From positions 1 through 64,000 of the forward strand of contig JBILWM010000001.1 in assembly GCA_044369905.1 (NCBI GenBank): a DNA stretch of 64,000 nt, in the 5' to 3' direction. Shown here one piece after another: positions 23,957 to 32,389 of this stretch; within the stretch, counting starts at the first letter, position 1; each line of letters begins with the position of its first letter. A program made the translations under genes and the position numbers. The stretch comes from UBA967 sp044369905. GTDB lineage: Bacteria; Verrucomicrobiota; Verrucomicrobiia; Chthoniobacterales; Terrimicrobiaceae. The notes below the pieces were generated by a model. It was not told the DNA's origin. It saw nothing but the letters and a program-made list of their open reading frames with translations, and ran no database searches.

Positions 23957-24924
23957 GAACGAAGGAAACGATCGCCAAGTATGGTTAACGAGAGAAGGGT
24001 CTCCCGCAGAAAGCGGCTGGCGTTCGACTGGGACTGTCTGGTTGTCATCAGTAGGGGCAGTTGATTTCCCAGTAAATCCACCCAAAGTCTGCGAACGGCG
24101 TCACGATTGCGTGACGCCGATTTTTTTTGTCCCGCTTCGAGGGTTGCTTTCCTCAATGCGGAATTTTTTTTGAGGTGGGCGAGAAGTTCGAGGAGTTCGG
24201 TTTTTGATCGTGCTTTAAAATATTCGGTCCCGTTCTTGGCTTCGGCTGCACAGGCGCTGTCGCAGCCGGATATGAATGGCACCCCGGCGATCCATGCATT
24301 GTAGAGTTTGGTGGCAGGCTTGTGGAGATGTCTGGCGTTGGAAAAATCCCTCACGGCCAGCACCGCATCGACGGCGGAATAGTCATGCCACTCGTTGGAC
24401 TTTTGAATCCGCAACTGTAGCCCGCACACCTCCCGCAATTCATTTTTGAAAGCCGCCGTTCTCAATTCGGGAGCGAGATTTTGTTCGTCGCCAAAGAACG
24501 CCACGGTTTCAAACGCATCGCCTCGTGCTGGGTTGCGTGGAATGAGATTCGGCTGCGGCCAGTGGGGCATGAAGATCGAACCGGGAAGGCGCCTCGCATG
24601 CGCTGCGTTTTGCAGGATCTGAAGCTGCGCGCCAGAATGCGGCAGAAAGTCGGCCACCACGGCGGCGATGAATTGATGCCTTGAGGCGCGGAAGTTCGGC
24701 GGCAGTAAATTGGAAAGAGTCACCACGATTCCGTTTTCGGGGAGACTTTGAACGATCGAGGAATCGACTTCATCGCGCACGGCCATCCATGTCTGAAAAA
24801 GCCAGGCCTGCGCTGAGGCCGCCTTGCCGCTTGGAAGAAGGTCTGGAACAACTCCGGCTTCCCACATGGCCCGTCGCGCCTTGTCGGGAAGATGGTGTTC
24901 CGGTATGAAAAACTGGATATGCAC
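23953..24924 (-). CDS. Putative glycosyltransferase
   Basis: The roughly 323-residue protein is probably GT-B. Near the C-terminus is PATKLYNAWIAGVPFISGCD (near 228-247), which resembles the donor-binding part of glycosyltransferases acting on surface glycans. A helix follows with KTELLELLAHLKKN. The N-terminal part begins VHIQFFIPEHHLPDKARRAM. The start at GTG 24924 is chosen because the open frame further upstream is antisense to the acetyltransferase at 24943-25425 and has no sensible composition. The gene is divergent from that acetyltransferase with about 18 bases between starts. The family assignment is tentative because no classical EX7E or DxD site is clear. Confidence 0.6.
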   Translation of the reverse strand: MHIQFFIPEHHLPDKARRAMWEAGVVPDLLPSGKAASAQAWLFQTWMAVRDEVDSSIVQSLPENGIVVTLSNLLPPNFRASRHQFIAAVVADFLPHSGAQLQILQNAAHARRLPGSIFMPHWPQPNLIPRNPARGDAFETVAFFGDEQNLAPELRTAAFKNELREVCGLQLRIQKSNEWHDYSAVDAVLAVRDFSNARHLHKPATKLYNAWIAGVPFISGCDSACAAEAKNGTEYFKARSKTELLELLAHLKKNSALRKATLEAGQKKSASRNRDAVRRLWVDLLGNQLPLLMTTRQSQSNASRFLRETLLSLTILGDRFLRS

Positions 24925-24942
24925 GGGATCGATAGCTGAACA

Positions 24943-25425
24943 ATGGCTGGAATCTTTCAAGACTGGAAGGCCAACAAGGGAAACCCCAAAGGACGCATCG
25001 TTCTTTGCTTCTTCCGGCTTTGTCAGGGGATCCGTCGCGCCCCGTTCTGGCCACTTGGGCTGCCGGTTCTCGGGCTTTATGTGGTTTTGATCCATTGGAT
25101 CATGGGCATCGAGCTCGACTACAAGTCGGATATCGGCCCGGGCTTGGCACTCCACCACGGAATGAAGATCGTTGTTCATCACAAGGTGAAGATCGGAGCG
25201 GGCTGTGTGCTTCGACAATTTGTCACCATTGGCGAGAGGACTTCCGGCGGACCCGTTCCGGAGTTGGGCGAGCGAGTGGAGGTGGGGGCGAACGCCGTCA
25301 TACTCGGAGGCATCCGCCTGGGTGATGATTCCTTCGTCGGCGCTGGATCGGTCGTTTTGCATAATGTGCCGCCTCGCGCGGTGGTGGCTGGAAATCCGGC
25401 ACGAGTCCTTCGTATCAACCCGTGA
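24943..25425 (+). CDS. Serine-acetyltransferase-like / WcaB-like O-acetyltransferase
   Basis: The 160-residue protein has an N-terminal helical segment with a hydrophobic stretch (LGLPVLGLYVVLIHW, near 39-53), then left-handed beta-helix repeats: DIGPGLALHHGMKIVVHHKV near 63-82, KIGAGCVLRQFVTIGER and VEVGANAVILGGIRLGD, ending FVGAGSVVLHNVPPRAVVAG. The arrangement fits colanic-acid WcaB and short CysE-like acetyltransferases, with the LHHG histidine as catalytic candidate. It likely O-acetylates a sugar of the surface polymer. Its stop overlaps the GTG of the following GT4 gene (GTGA). Confidence 0.82.
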   Translation: MAGIFQDWKANKGNPKGRIVLCFFRLCQGIRRAPFWPLGLPVLGLYVVLIHWIMGIELDYKSDIGPGLALHHGMKIVVHHKVKIGAGCVLRQFVTIGERTSGGPVPELGERVEVGANAVILGGIRLGDDSFVGAGSVVLHNVPPRAVVAGNPARVLRINP

Positions 25426-26513
25426 AAATCCTTTTCCTCTCAAGCCACGCGCATTGGATTCTCGATGAGACACAACAGCGCACCTCGGGCGGCGCCGAGC
25501 TCCAGGTGGCTTTGCTGGCACGCCAGTTGGCAATGGCCAACCACGATGTCATCATCGCAGCGGGAGACACCGGACAGGCTGATCACATTCTTCTTCAAGG
25601 CGTCAAAATCAGAAACGCCGGCAAATTTCACACTGGACGGATCGGGGAGATGTTGGGTGCGATGCCCCGTGTTTTCACAGTTCTGCGCGAAGAGAAACCC
25701 GAGTGGGTTGTCGTCATGGGATGGACCGCGTGGCTTTTTGCCTTGTGGCTCTTCCGTCCTCTTCTTGGCTATAAGCTCGATTTCATTTGCGCGCTAGACA
25801 GCGAGATCAATGGAGCCTTCGTTCGCGAGAAGCCCCTTCTTGGCGGGTTGTTTGATTTTGCGGTGCGTCGATGTGACGCACGACATGCTATCACCAGAGA
25901 CCAGCGGGATGTTTTCACAAAGCGCGGCATGTCTGCCACCCTCTACAGGTATCTGATTTTCCCGCGAAAAACGGATCTGCCATTCGCCAAAACTGTCGAT
26001 TTTCTCTGGGTCTCTCGCTGTCAAACGATCAAACGCCCGCATCTTTTTCTCGATCTCGTCGAGGCCATGCCCAGCAGTTCCTTTGAAATGATCTGCCCTC
26101 CCGAGAATCGCGAACTTTGGGAGTCTGTGGCATCCCGAGCTTCGAAGCTCCCCAACCTCCGATTCGTTGAAAGCATCCCCTACCACGAAATTCAGCGCCA
26201 CTACGATGCGGCGCGGGTTTTTGTGAATACTTCGGAGTGGGAGGGATGGCCGAATAGCTTTATTCAGGCGGGGCTGGGGAGGACGGCTTTACTTTCCCTG
26301 GCGGTGAATCCGGATGGGATTTTCGAGCGATTCGGTCTCGGGTGCTATGCGGCAGGGGACTTTGAGAAGCTCAAGACTAATGCCGAAAGCATGATTACCG
26401 ATGCGGCCGTGCTTGAAGGCATGCAGGCGGGATGCGCGCGCTTCGTCGCGGAGATGCACGACAATGCGAAGGAGACGGAGGCGTTTCTCAAGGGACTACT
26501 CGGGAAACGCTGA
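25422..26513 (+). CDS. Family 4 glycosyltransferase
   Basis: The 363-residue GT-B protein has a GT4 N-terminal domain (MKILFLSSHAHWIL, then TSGGAELQVALLARQLA near 22-38). A donor domain follows with VDFLWVSRCQTIKRPHLFLD near 189-208 and SEWEGWPNSFIQAGLGR near 269-285. In the latter the second acidic residue of the usual EX7E pattern is replaced by Gln. The GTG start overlaps the acetyltransferase stop. The gene ends the polysaccharide island and faces ugd across a 52-base spacer containing a strong hairpin. The Gln substitution may weaken or alter donor binding. Confidence 0.82.
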   Translation: MKILFLSSHAHWILDETQQRTSGGAELQVALLARQLAMANHDVIIAAGDTGQADHILLQGVKIRNAGKFHTGRIGEMLGAMPRVFTVLREEKPEWVVVMGWTAWLFALWLFRPLLGYKLDFICALDSEINGAFVREKPLLGGLFDFAVRRCDARHAITRDQRDVFTKRGMSATLYRYLIFPRKTDLPFAKTVDFLWVSRCQTIKRPHLFLDLVEAMPSSSFEMICPPENRELWESVASRASKLPNLRFVESIPYHEIQRHYDAARVFVNTSEWEGWPNSFIQAGLGRTALLSLAVNPDGIFERFGLGCYAAGDFEKLKTNAESMITDAAVLEGMQAGCARFVAEMHDNAKETEAFLKGLLGKR

Positions 26514-26532
26514 GAGCAAACTGCTCCGAAGC

Positions 26533-26562
26533 CACATCGCCCCCGCAGGTGAGGGCGATGTG
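26533..26562. terminator. Stem-loop between convergent genes
   Basis: CACATCGCCC at 26533-26542 pairs perfectly with GGGCGATGTG at 26553-26562 around a 10-base loop. A smaller hairpin GAGCA-AAC-TGCTC lies just before it. There is no U-tract on either strand, so it may be a bidirectional processing or blocking structure rather than a canonical terminator. Confidence 0.55.
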
Positions 26563-26565
26563 CTG

Positions 26566-27879
26566 TTAGAATGGTCTACTGCGGCCGATGCTGGTGTAGC
26601 GGAAACCGGCGGCGCGGACGGTCTCGGGAGCGAGGATATTGCGTCCGTCGAAGATGAGCGGCGTGTGCATGACCTTGCGGAGCTCGGAGAGATCGACCTT
26701 GGTGAATTCCTTCCACTCAGTGGCGATAATGAGGGCTTCGGCACCTGTAGCGGCTTCGAGCGGCGAGTTTGCCACGCGGGCTCCGTCAATGAGTTTGAAC
26801 TCGAGAGCTTTTTCGGTGCCCTTCGGATCGTAAACGGTGACTTCGGCTCCCTCCGACACAAGGTCGCGCACGACATCGATTGCTACAGAGGAGCGCACAT
26901 CGTCAGTGTCTGGTTTGAAGGTGAGGCCCCAGACGGCGATTTTTTTATCCTTCAGAACCCAGAGGGCTTCGCGAATTTTGTCGAGGAAGCGCTCGCGTTG
27001 GCTGAAGTTGATTTTTTCGACCTCTTTGAGGAGCGTGAACGGGACGCCGAGATCTTCGCTGATGGCGATGAAGGCAGCGATGTCCTTCGGGAAACAGGAT
27101 CCACCATAGCCGATGCCGGCATTCAGGAAATTGCGACCGATGCGGCGGTCCATACCGATGCCATCGGCAACCTTCTCGACATCCGCTCCGCTGGCTTCGC
27201 AGATGCGTGCCACTGCGTTGATGTAGGAGATTTTGAGCGCGAGGAAAGAGTTTGCAGCGTGTTTGATCAACTCGGCGGAGTTGATATCCGTCACAAGCAC
27301 GGGCACCATGAATGGCTCGTAGATTTTTTGCATCATGGCAACGGCGCGTTCGCTGTTTCCGCCGATAACGATGCGGTCGGGCTTCATGAGGTCGGGCACG
27401 GCGCAGCCTTCGCGGAGGAACTCGGGATTGCTCACCACATCAAATTCGGCGCCGGTTTTGTTGTAGCGGCGGATCGTGTCGGCAACCTTTTCGCCGGTTT
27501 TGACCGGGACGGTGCTTTTGTCCACGATGACGCGGTATTGACCCTGCTTGAGAACTGCGGCGATCTCGCGGGCCACCTTCTCGATGTAGGACAGATCGAC
27601 GCTGCCATCGGCTTGCGGCGGTGTGGGAACGGCGATGAACACGACATCGGAGTTATCCACGCCCTCCTCGGTGCTCGTAGTGAAATGGAGACGCTTTGCA
27701 GCCACATTGCGATGGATCAATTCCTCAAGGCCAGGCTCGTAGATTGGAACTTTTCCGGCGAGCAACTGCTGGACTTTTTTCTCGTTGTTGTCCACGCAGA
27801 TCACCGTGTGGCCGACTTCAGCGAAGCAGGCACCCGAGACCAATCCGACATATCCTGAACCAATAATGCAGAGTTTCAT
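26566..27879 (-). CDS. ugd: UDP-glucose 6-dehydrogenase
   Basis: The 437-residue protein is a full-length member. It oxidises UDP-glucose to UDP-glucuronate with two NAD+ in the cytoplasm. Visible are the NAD-binding start MKLCIIGSGYVGLVSGACFA, the STVPVKTGEK loop near 122-131, NPEFLREGCA near 151-160, the catalytic-site Lys206 in ELIKHAANSF and the nucleophile Cys262 in GYGGSCFPKD. The C-terminal VWGLTFKPDTDDVRSS closes the second Rossmann domain. It adjoins lptD and faces the glycan island. With the UDP-xylose synthase at 60413-61363 it would supply glucuronate and xylose donors. Confidence 0.96.
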   Translation of the reverse strand: MKLCIIGSGYVGLVSGACFAEVGHTVICVDNNEKKVQQLLAGKVPIYEPGLEELIHRNVAAKRLHFTTSTEEGVDNSDVVFIAVPTPPQADGSVDLSYIEKVAREIAAVLKQGQYRVIVDKSTVPVKTGEKVADTIRRYNKTGAEFDVVSNPEFLREGCAVPDLMKPDRIVIGGNSERAVAMMQKIYEPFMVPVLVTDINSAELIKHAANSFLALKISYINAVARICEASGADVEKVADGIGMDRRIGRNFLNAGIGYGGSCFPKDIAAFIAISEDLGVPFTLLKEVEKINFSQRERFLDKIREALWVLKDKKIAVWGLTFKPDTDDVRSSVAIDVVRDLVSEGAEVTVYDPKGTEKALEFKLIDGARVANSPLEAATGAEALIIATEWKEFTKVDLSELRKVMHTPLIFDGRNILAPETVRAAGFRYTSIGRSRPF

Positions 27880-27903
27880 GTGTTGTTTTTTTTGTGTTGA
27901 AAA

Positions 27904-30207
27904 TCAATTGACCGCGCCGGCGGGCTGATCCGTCGGTCCTGGGCTGAAGCCGAAGGGCAGTGTGATCTGCGGTGCGTCTTTGAGTGTCATCATTAAAAGA
28001 AAGCCCACTTCCTGATCGCCGCCTTCGTTGTCGCGAACCTCGGCTCCGATCGATGCAACCCAGCTGGTGAGGTCGCGATTGATGAAGTAGCGCTGGTATT
28101 GCATGACCTGCGATTCGAATTCGTATTGCTCGTAAAGGCTCACGCTCCAGTTGTCGTTGATGCGCCAGTAGGCGTAGAAGTCGAGTTGACTGTTGTCTGT
28201 GAAATTCGGATTCCCATCGATATAGCGGTGGCCGACCGAGAAGCGGAAATCACGCGCTGGCATGAAGCTCAGGTTTGTATTCACCTCCGTGAAGCCTTCC
28301 GTAACCAGCGGAATCTGGGAGGCCACCGAGAGGGCGCTCCAAGGAACGGGATTGAATTGAATGACATTGAAGAAATTCGACATCGGTGCATCCGAGTAGG
28401 GGTTCTCGAAATTCACATCCGCAAAGGTGTTGAGGGAAAACCACTGATAGGTTGCGTTGTTGCGCCGAGTCTGCAGGCGCTGGCCAACGCCGAGGCGCGT
28501 GATGTTCCAGGTGTCGAGCGAGTCGATGGCGGTGAATTGCGGAAAATCGATCGGCAGGAGCTGGGTGGACTGAACGACGCGGTCGAATTGGTAGATGTCT
28601 TCCGGGCTTTCACCCATGTTGTAAACTCCCGAGTAGTTCAAATAAGGTTCTACCACATGTCGCAGGCCATCGAGTCCGAGCCAGCGGCTTTGCACCTGCT
28701 CAAACGCGCGAGAGATTTTTGTGGAAACAGTGAGGCCGTAATTAGCAATCGGGCGGAAGACGCCGCCATTGGTCTGAAGCGTTGGCGATGGGTTGTTGAG
28801 AGGGTTGCTGTTGTCGGTTTCCTCCAGAGTGGTGACTTCGCCCGTGACAGGATCGATCGCCGTATTTCCAGTCGAAGGGCTGATGAACGAGCCGCTCTGG
28901 CTGTAGTAGGTTCCACGGATGCCGACCTTCGGAGTGACGGTCAGCCAGCCGAACAAATTCGAGGGGAGCGACCACTGGTGGAAAGTATCGAAGCGCGTGG
29001 CCGAGTAGTCGGGGAATTCGGTTTCACCAAACGACGGGTTGTTGGAAAACGCGCGCCGCAACGAGGCCACGCCGGTTTCGCCGTCGTATTGGACTGGGAG
29101 GCCAAAGAAGGGCTGCTGCTTGAAATCAAAAACAAACTCGGGCTTGCGCTCGGTCACATCTTGGAAATCGTTCACCTGCCAGCGGCCGAGCAGCGTGAGC
29201 GTGTAAACTTCATCCCATTTTGTGAGCGAGAGGGAATTGTCAGGCTGCGGGTCGGTGGCGAATTCTTTGCGGTAGAAGTCCTCCAGAAAATCGACATCGC
29301 TCAGCACATTGATGTCGGCCGTTCCGTAGATGTCATCGGCAAGGAAGAGCCTTTGCTGGAAGGCGACGCGGTAGCGGTTCGTGGTTTTGGTTTCCGCCGG
29401 TTCGCCAGGAGCTTCCACGGATGTCACATCCTTCGTCTCAAAAACATAGTCGCTGCGGAGCTTGCCGAAGTTGCGGTTCGAGGGGCCGTATTCCATGTCG
29501 AGGTCGAGTCCGGCCGAGGGGCCGAATTCCATCCTTTGCTCGAAGCGAACCTTGCCATCGACTCCCTGCACGATCGGAAATCCATAGCCGAGGAGCAAAT
29601 AAGCGCCCCAGCGCGAATCGTAGCCGGGCAGGATTTCGAAGCCCGTGCTGTCGAGATTCGCGTAGATGTAAGGGAACCAAAAAATCGGCGTCTGGCCTAC
29701 ATACAGGGTGGAATTTGTCATGATGACGCGACTGTCGGGGTAGAATCGCATCGAGCGTGGGCGGACATGGAAGTCGGGTTGCGACGAGTCGTGCGTGGTC
29801 ACGGATGCGTCGCGAATCCGGAATTCCTTGGGCGAGACGGCGCGGAAATTGAAAGCCCTGAAATACCAAGGATATTGGGCGCCGGAGAACTCGAGGGCGC
29901 GCATTTGCTTGCTCTCGAGGTTGAACAAGGCGCGCTGGCCGCTCAGGACTTGATCGGGAGTGTAAACGCGGATGTTGCCGACCAGCAGGACATCGCGCGT
30001 GTCGGGGTTGTATTCCGCGTAGTCGCAGAAGATGCTGTATTTCCCGTAGTGGATTTGGACATTGTCCTCCGCGATGGCCACGCCTTGGTCGAAGCGTGTA
30101 TTGCCATCCGCCGTGATCTCCACGGGCGAGTCGCCGAAGCTGCCGAATTGGGCGCGAACGGGGGTAAGCGCAGCCAGCAGGCACAGACTGAAAAGGAACT
30201 TCCTCAT
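27904..30207 (-). CDS. lptD: LPS-assembly protein LptD (outer-membrane translocon)
   Basis: The roughly 767-residue protein has a signal peptide (MRKFLFSLCLLAALTPVRAQ), an N-terminal OstA/LptA-like beta-taco domain (GNTRFDQGVAIAEDNVQIHY near 38-57, then LVGNIRVYTPDQVLSG) and a long C-terminal beta-barrel rich in alternating aromatic strands. The PIFWFPYIY and GFEILPGYDSRWGAYLLLGY segments near 180-210 are typical of LptD. It inserts LPS into the outer leaflet, so the organism makes an LPS-type outer membrane, consistent with lpxA at 47283. The chosen start gives a proper signal peptide. The four cysteines typical of E. coli LptD are not evident. Confidence 0.85.
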   Translation of the reverse strand: MRKFLFSLCLLAALTPVRAQFGSFGDSPVEITADGNTRFDQGVAIAEDNVQIHYGKYSIFCDYAEYNPDTRDVLLVGNIRVYTPDQVLSGQRALFNLESKQMRALEFSGAQYPWYFRAFNFRAVSPKEFRIRDASVTTHDSSQPDFHVRPRSMRFYPDSRVIMTNSTLYVGQTPIFWFPYIYANLDSTGFEILPGYDSRWGAYLLLGYGFPIVQGVDGKVRFEQRMEFGPSAGLDLDMEYGPSNRNFGKLRSDYVFETKDVTSVEAPGEPAETKTTNRYRVAFQQRLFLADDIYGTADINVLSDVDFLEDFYRKEFATDPQPDNSLSLTKWDEVYTLTLLGRWQVNDFQDVTERKPEFVFDFKQQPFFGLPVQYDGETGVASLRRAFSNNPSFGETEFPDYSATRFDTFHQWSLPSNLFGWLTVTPKVGIRGTYYSQSGSFISPSTGNTAIDPVTGEVTTLEETDNSNPLNNPSPTLQTNGGVFRPIANYGLTVSTKISRAFEQVQSRWLGLDGLRHVVEPYLNYSGVYNMGESPEDIYQFDRVVQSTQLLPIDFPQFTAIDSLDTWNITRLGVGQRLQTRRNNATYQWFSLNTFADVNFENPYSDAPMSNFFNVIQFNPVPWSALSVASQIPLVTEGFTEVNTNLSFMPARDFRFSVGHRYIDGNPNFTDNSQLDFYAYWRINDNWSVSLYEQYEFESQVMQYQRYFINRDLTSWVASIGAEVRDNEGGDQEVGFLLMMTLKDAPQITLPFGFSPGPTDQPAGAVN

Positions 30208-30254
30208 TGGGGAGGCGACACTAAATATCCACCTCGGCGATATCAAGGGCGGAG

Positions 30255-31229
30255 TTAGTCGCCGTAGCCATTCGGGTGCTTCACATGCCACGCCCAGGCG
30301 CTTTCCACGATGGGCACGATGTTTTGGAAACGCGGAGTCCAGCCGAGCTCGGCGCGGATTTTGTCCGAGGCGGCGATGAGGCGCGGCGGGTCGCCGGCGC
30401 GGCGGGGTTTTTCCACGGCTTTGATGTCGCGGCCGGTGATTTTTTTACAGGTTTCGATGACCTCGCGCACCGAGGTTCCTCCACCTGTGCCGAGATTGTA
30501 AAAATCGCTTTTATCGGACTGCACGGCGAGGATGTGAGCCTCGGCGAGGTCGAGGATGTGAATATAGTCGCGAATGCAGGTGCCATCCGGCGTTGGGTAA
30601 TCGGTGCCAAAAATATCCACCGACTCGCGCTGACCGAGGGCGACTTTAAGAATGTTGGGGATGAGGTGCGTCTCGATGCGATGGTCTTCGCCGAACTTTT
30701 CGGAGGCGCCAGCCGCGTTGAAGTAGCGCAGGGCAACGAAGGAAAGTTTGTGAATCTCGCGATACCAGCGGAGGATCGTTTCAAACATGAGCTTCGACTC
30801 GCCGTAGGGATTGATCGGCCGCTGCGGCAGCGACTCGTCGATCGGCATGCGCTCGGGGATTCCAAAGGTCGCGCAAGTCGAGGAGAAGACGAATTTTTTG
30901 ACCCCGAACTCCACCGCCATGTCGAGGAGGTTGATGCCGCAGGAGACATTGTTGCGAAAATATTTCGAGGGATTCGTCATCGACTCGCCAACAAGGGCAT
31001 TGGCGGCGAAGTGCATGACGGCATCGGGCTTCACCTCACCAAAGGCATGGCGCAGAACTGTGCGGTCGGCGAGGTCGCCTTGGTAAAAATCCGCTCTGGG
31101 GTCCACCGCCTTCGCATGACCCTCGGTAAGGTTGTCGAAAACAGACACCTTGAATCCCCGGTTGATCAATTCTTCCACGCAGATGCTGCCGATGTAGCCG
31201 GCTCCGCCAGTCACGAGTATTTTTTTCAT
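30255..31229 (-). CDS. galE: UDP-glucose 4-epimerase
   Basis: The 324-residue short-chain dehydrogenase-type protein interconverts UDP-glucose and UDP-galactose using tightly bound NAD+. It has MKKILVTGGAGYIGS (GxxGxxG at 8-14), FAANALVGES near 74-83, the catalytic Ser in VFSSTCATFG near 114-123, and Tyr142/Lys146 in NPYGESK. The late YNLGTGGGTSVREVI and GDPPRLIA segments are diagnostic of GalE. Length is normal. It lies in a same-strand series with rodA upstream and lptD 47 bases downstream. It likely provides galactose donors for the neighbouring glycan genes. Confidence 0.94.
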   Translation of the reverse strand: MKKILVTGGAGYIGSICVEELINRGFKVSVFDNLTEGHAKAVDPRADFYQGDLADRTVLRHAFGEVKPDAVMHFAANALVGESMTNPSKYFRNNVSCGINLLDMAVEFGVKKFVFSSTCATFGIPERMPIDESLPQRPINPYGESKLMFETILRWYREIHKLSFVALRYFNAAGASEKFGEDHRIETHLIPNILKVALGQRESVDIFGTDYPTPDGTCIRDYIHILDLAEAHILAVQSDKSDFYNLGTGGGTSVREVIETCKKITGRDIKAVEKPRRAGDPPRLIAASDKIRAELGWTPRFQNIVPIVESAWAWHVKHPNGYGD

Positions 31230-31288
31230 TTTCGTTTGTTAAATTTAAAGGCTGCCTGCTCGAGCGACAATCAAATCCCTCGCCACAC

Positions 31289-32389
31289 TCAGCGCGGCGA
31301 TCGGCGGTAGATCCAGATGCTCTGCAGAATGGCAAAACTCAAAAGGGTGATCATTACGAAAGAACCTCCGTAGCTCACCAGCGGCAGGGGCAGGCCGGTA
31401 ATGGGTGTGAGCGATATTGTCATGCCCAGGTTCATGAAGGTGTGGGTAAAAAGTAGCATCGTGATTCCCACGGCGAGCAGGCGCCCGAGGTCGTCCTCCG
31501 CATTGATGGCTATACCCAGCATGATTAGGAAAAGCAGTGCCAGTGCGGAAATGAGCAGGACACCCCCCAGAAATCCATGCTGCTCGCCCATAACGGAGAA
31601 GATGAAATCGTTGTGAACAATCGTGTGCGGCAGAAAGCCGAGGGCGTTGAGGGAATTCGGCGACTTGTAGCCCTTCCCGGCCCAACCGCCGGAGCCGATC
31701 GCGACGAGGGATTGCGTGATATTCCATCCATCCCCGAGCGGGTCGGCTTCGGGATCAAGAAAGGTGGTGATGCGCGAGTATTGGTAGGGCTTGAGGCCGA
31801 AATGGACCACCAAGGGAACCAATGCCAATCCGATGACCAGCATGAGAATCAACCAGCGTTTCGGGATATGCCCGACGAACATCATGCCAAGCAAAACCGG
31901 CACCCAGACGATGCAGGAGCCGAGGTCCGGCTGGATGAGAATCATCAACCACGGCGCGCCGACGATGGCTCCGCAGCAGAGGATGCGCAGGAAGGGCGGC
32001 ATGGCCCGTGTGTTTGAGAGAAAGAGGCTGAGGGTGAAAATTCCCGCAATGATCGCGAGCTGCGAGGGCTGGAAACTCATGGGCCCAAGATCCAGCCAGC
32101 TGCGGGCTCCGTAGCGTTTTTCCCCGATGAACATGGTGGCAACCAGCCCGAGAATGCTCACGACATAGAGAGGGATCGCGCCGAATCTCACCCAGCGGTA
32201 ATCGATGAGAGACACGATAAAAAACATCGGCAGGCAGATCACGATCCAGATGAGCTGCGACTTGGCGAAATCCTGATCCCGCATCCAAGTGGCGCTGTGA
32301 ATGGCATAAATCCCGTAAGCCAAGAGACCCATCATCAGGCCGAAGAGAGGCCAGTTCATTCGCAGGAAATGTCGGAGCAGAGGATGCAT
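31289..32389 (-). CDS. rodA: Rod-shape-determining SEDS peptidoglycan glycosyltransferase RodA
   Basis: The roughly 366-residue polytopic protein has about ten membrane helices, starting at NWPLFGLMMGLLAYGIYAI. SEDS-family landmarks are FQPSQLAIIAGIFTLSLFLS near 131-150, LIQPDLGSCIVW near 178-189, a large loop after TM7 containing YKSPNSLNALGFLPHTIVHN and GEQHGFLGG, and the C-terminal PLVSYGGSFVMITLLSFAIL. RodA polymerises glycan strands for side-wall synthesis with its partner PBP2, which is not in this window. The ATG overlaps the stop of the upstream ABC ATPase gene (TGATG). Confidence 0.93.
   Translation of the reverse strand: MHPLLRHFLRMNWPLFGLMMGLLAYGIYAIHSATWMRDQDFAKSQLIWIVICLPMFFIVSLIDYRWVRFGAIPLYVVSILGLVATMFIGEKRYGARSWLDLGPMSFQPSQLAIIAGIFTLSLFLSNTRAMPPFLRILCCGAIVGAPWLMILIQPDLGSCIVWVPVLLGMMFVGHIPKRWLILMLVIGLALVPLVVHFGLKPYQYSRITTFLDPEADPLGDGWNITQSLVAIGSGGWAGKGYKSPNSLNALGFLPHTIVHNDFIFSVMGEQHGFLGGVLLISALALLFLIMLGIAINAEDDLGRLLAVGITMLLFTHTFMNLGMTISLTPITGLPLPLVSYGGSFVMITLLSFAILQSIWIYRRSPR

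Noticed and set aside
24925..25533. N-terminal extension of the minus-strand glycosyltransferase frame up to 25533
   Set aside because: The extension is antisense to a clear acetyltransferase gene and has low-complexity, His/Arg-rich composition. The GTG at 24924 is a better start.
26401..30258. Long plus-strand open frames (485 and 719 codons) opposite ugd and lptD
   Set aside because: They are exact antisense of well-recognised genes and their translations show no family motifs. They are explained by the GC-rich codon use of the real genes.
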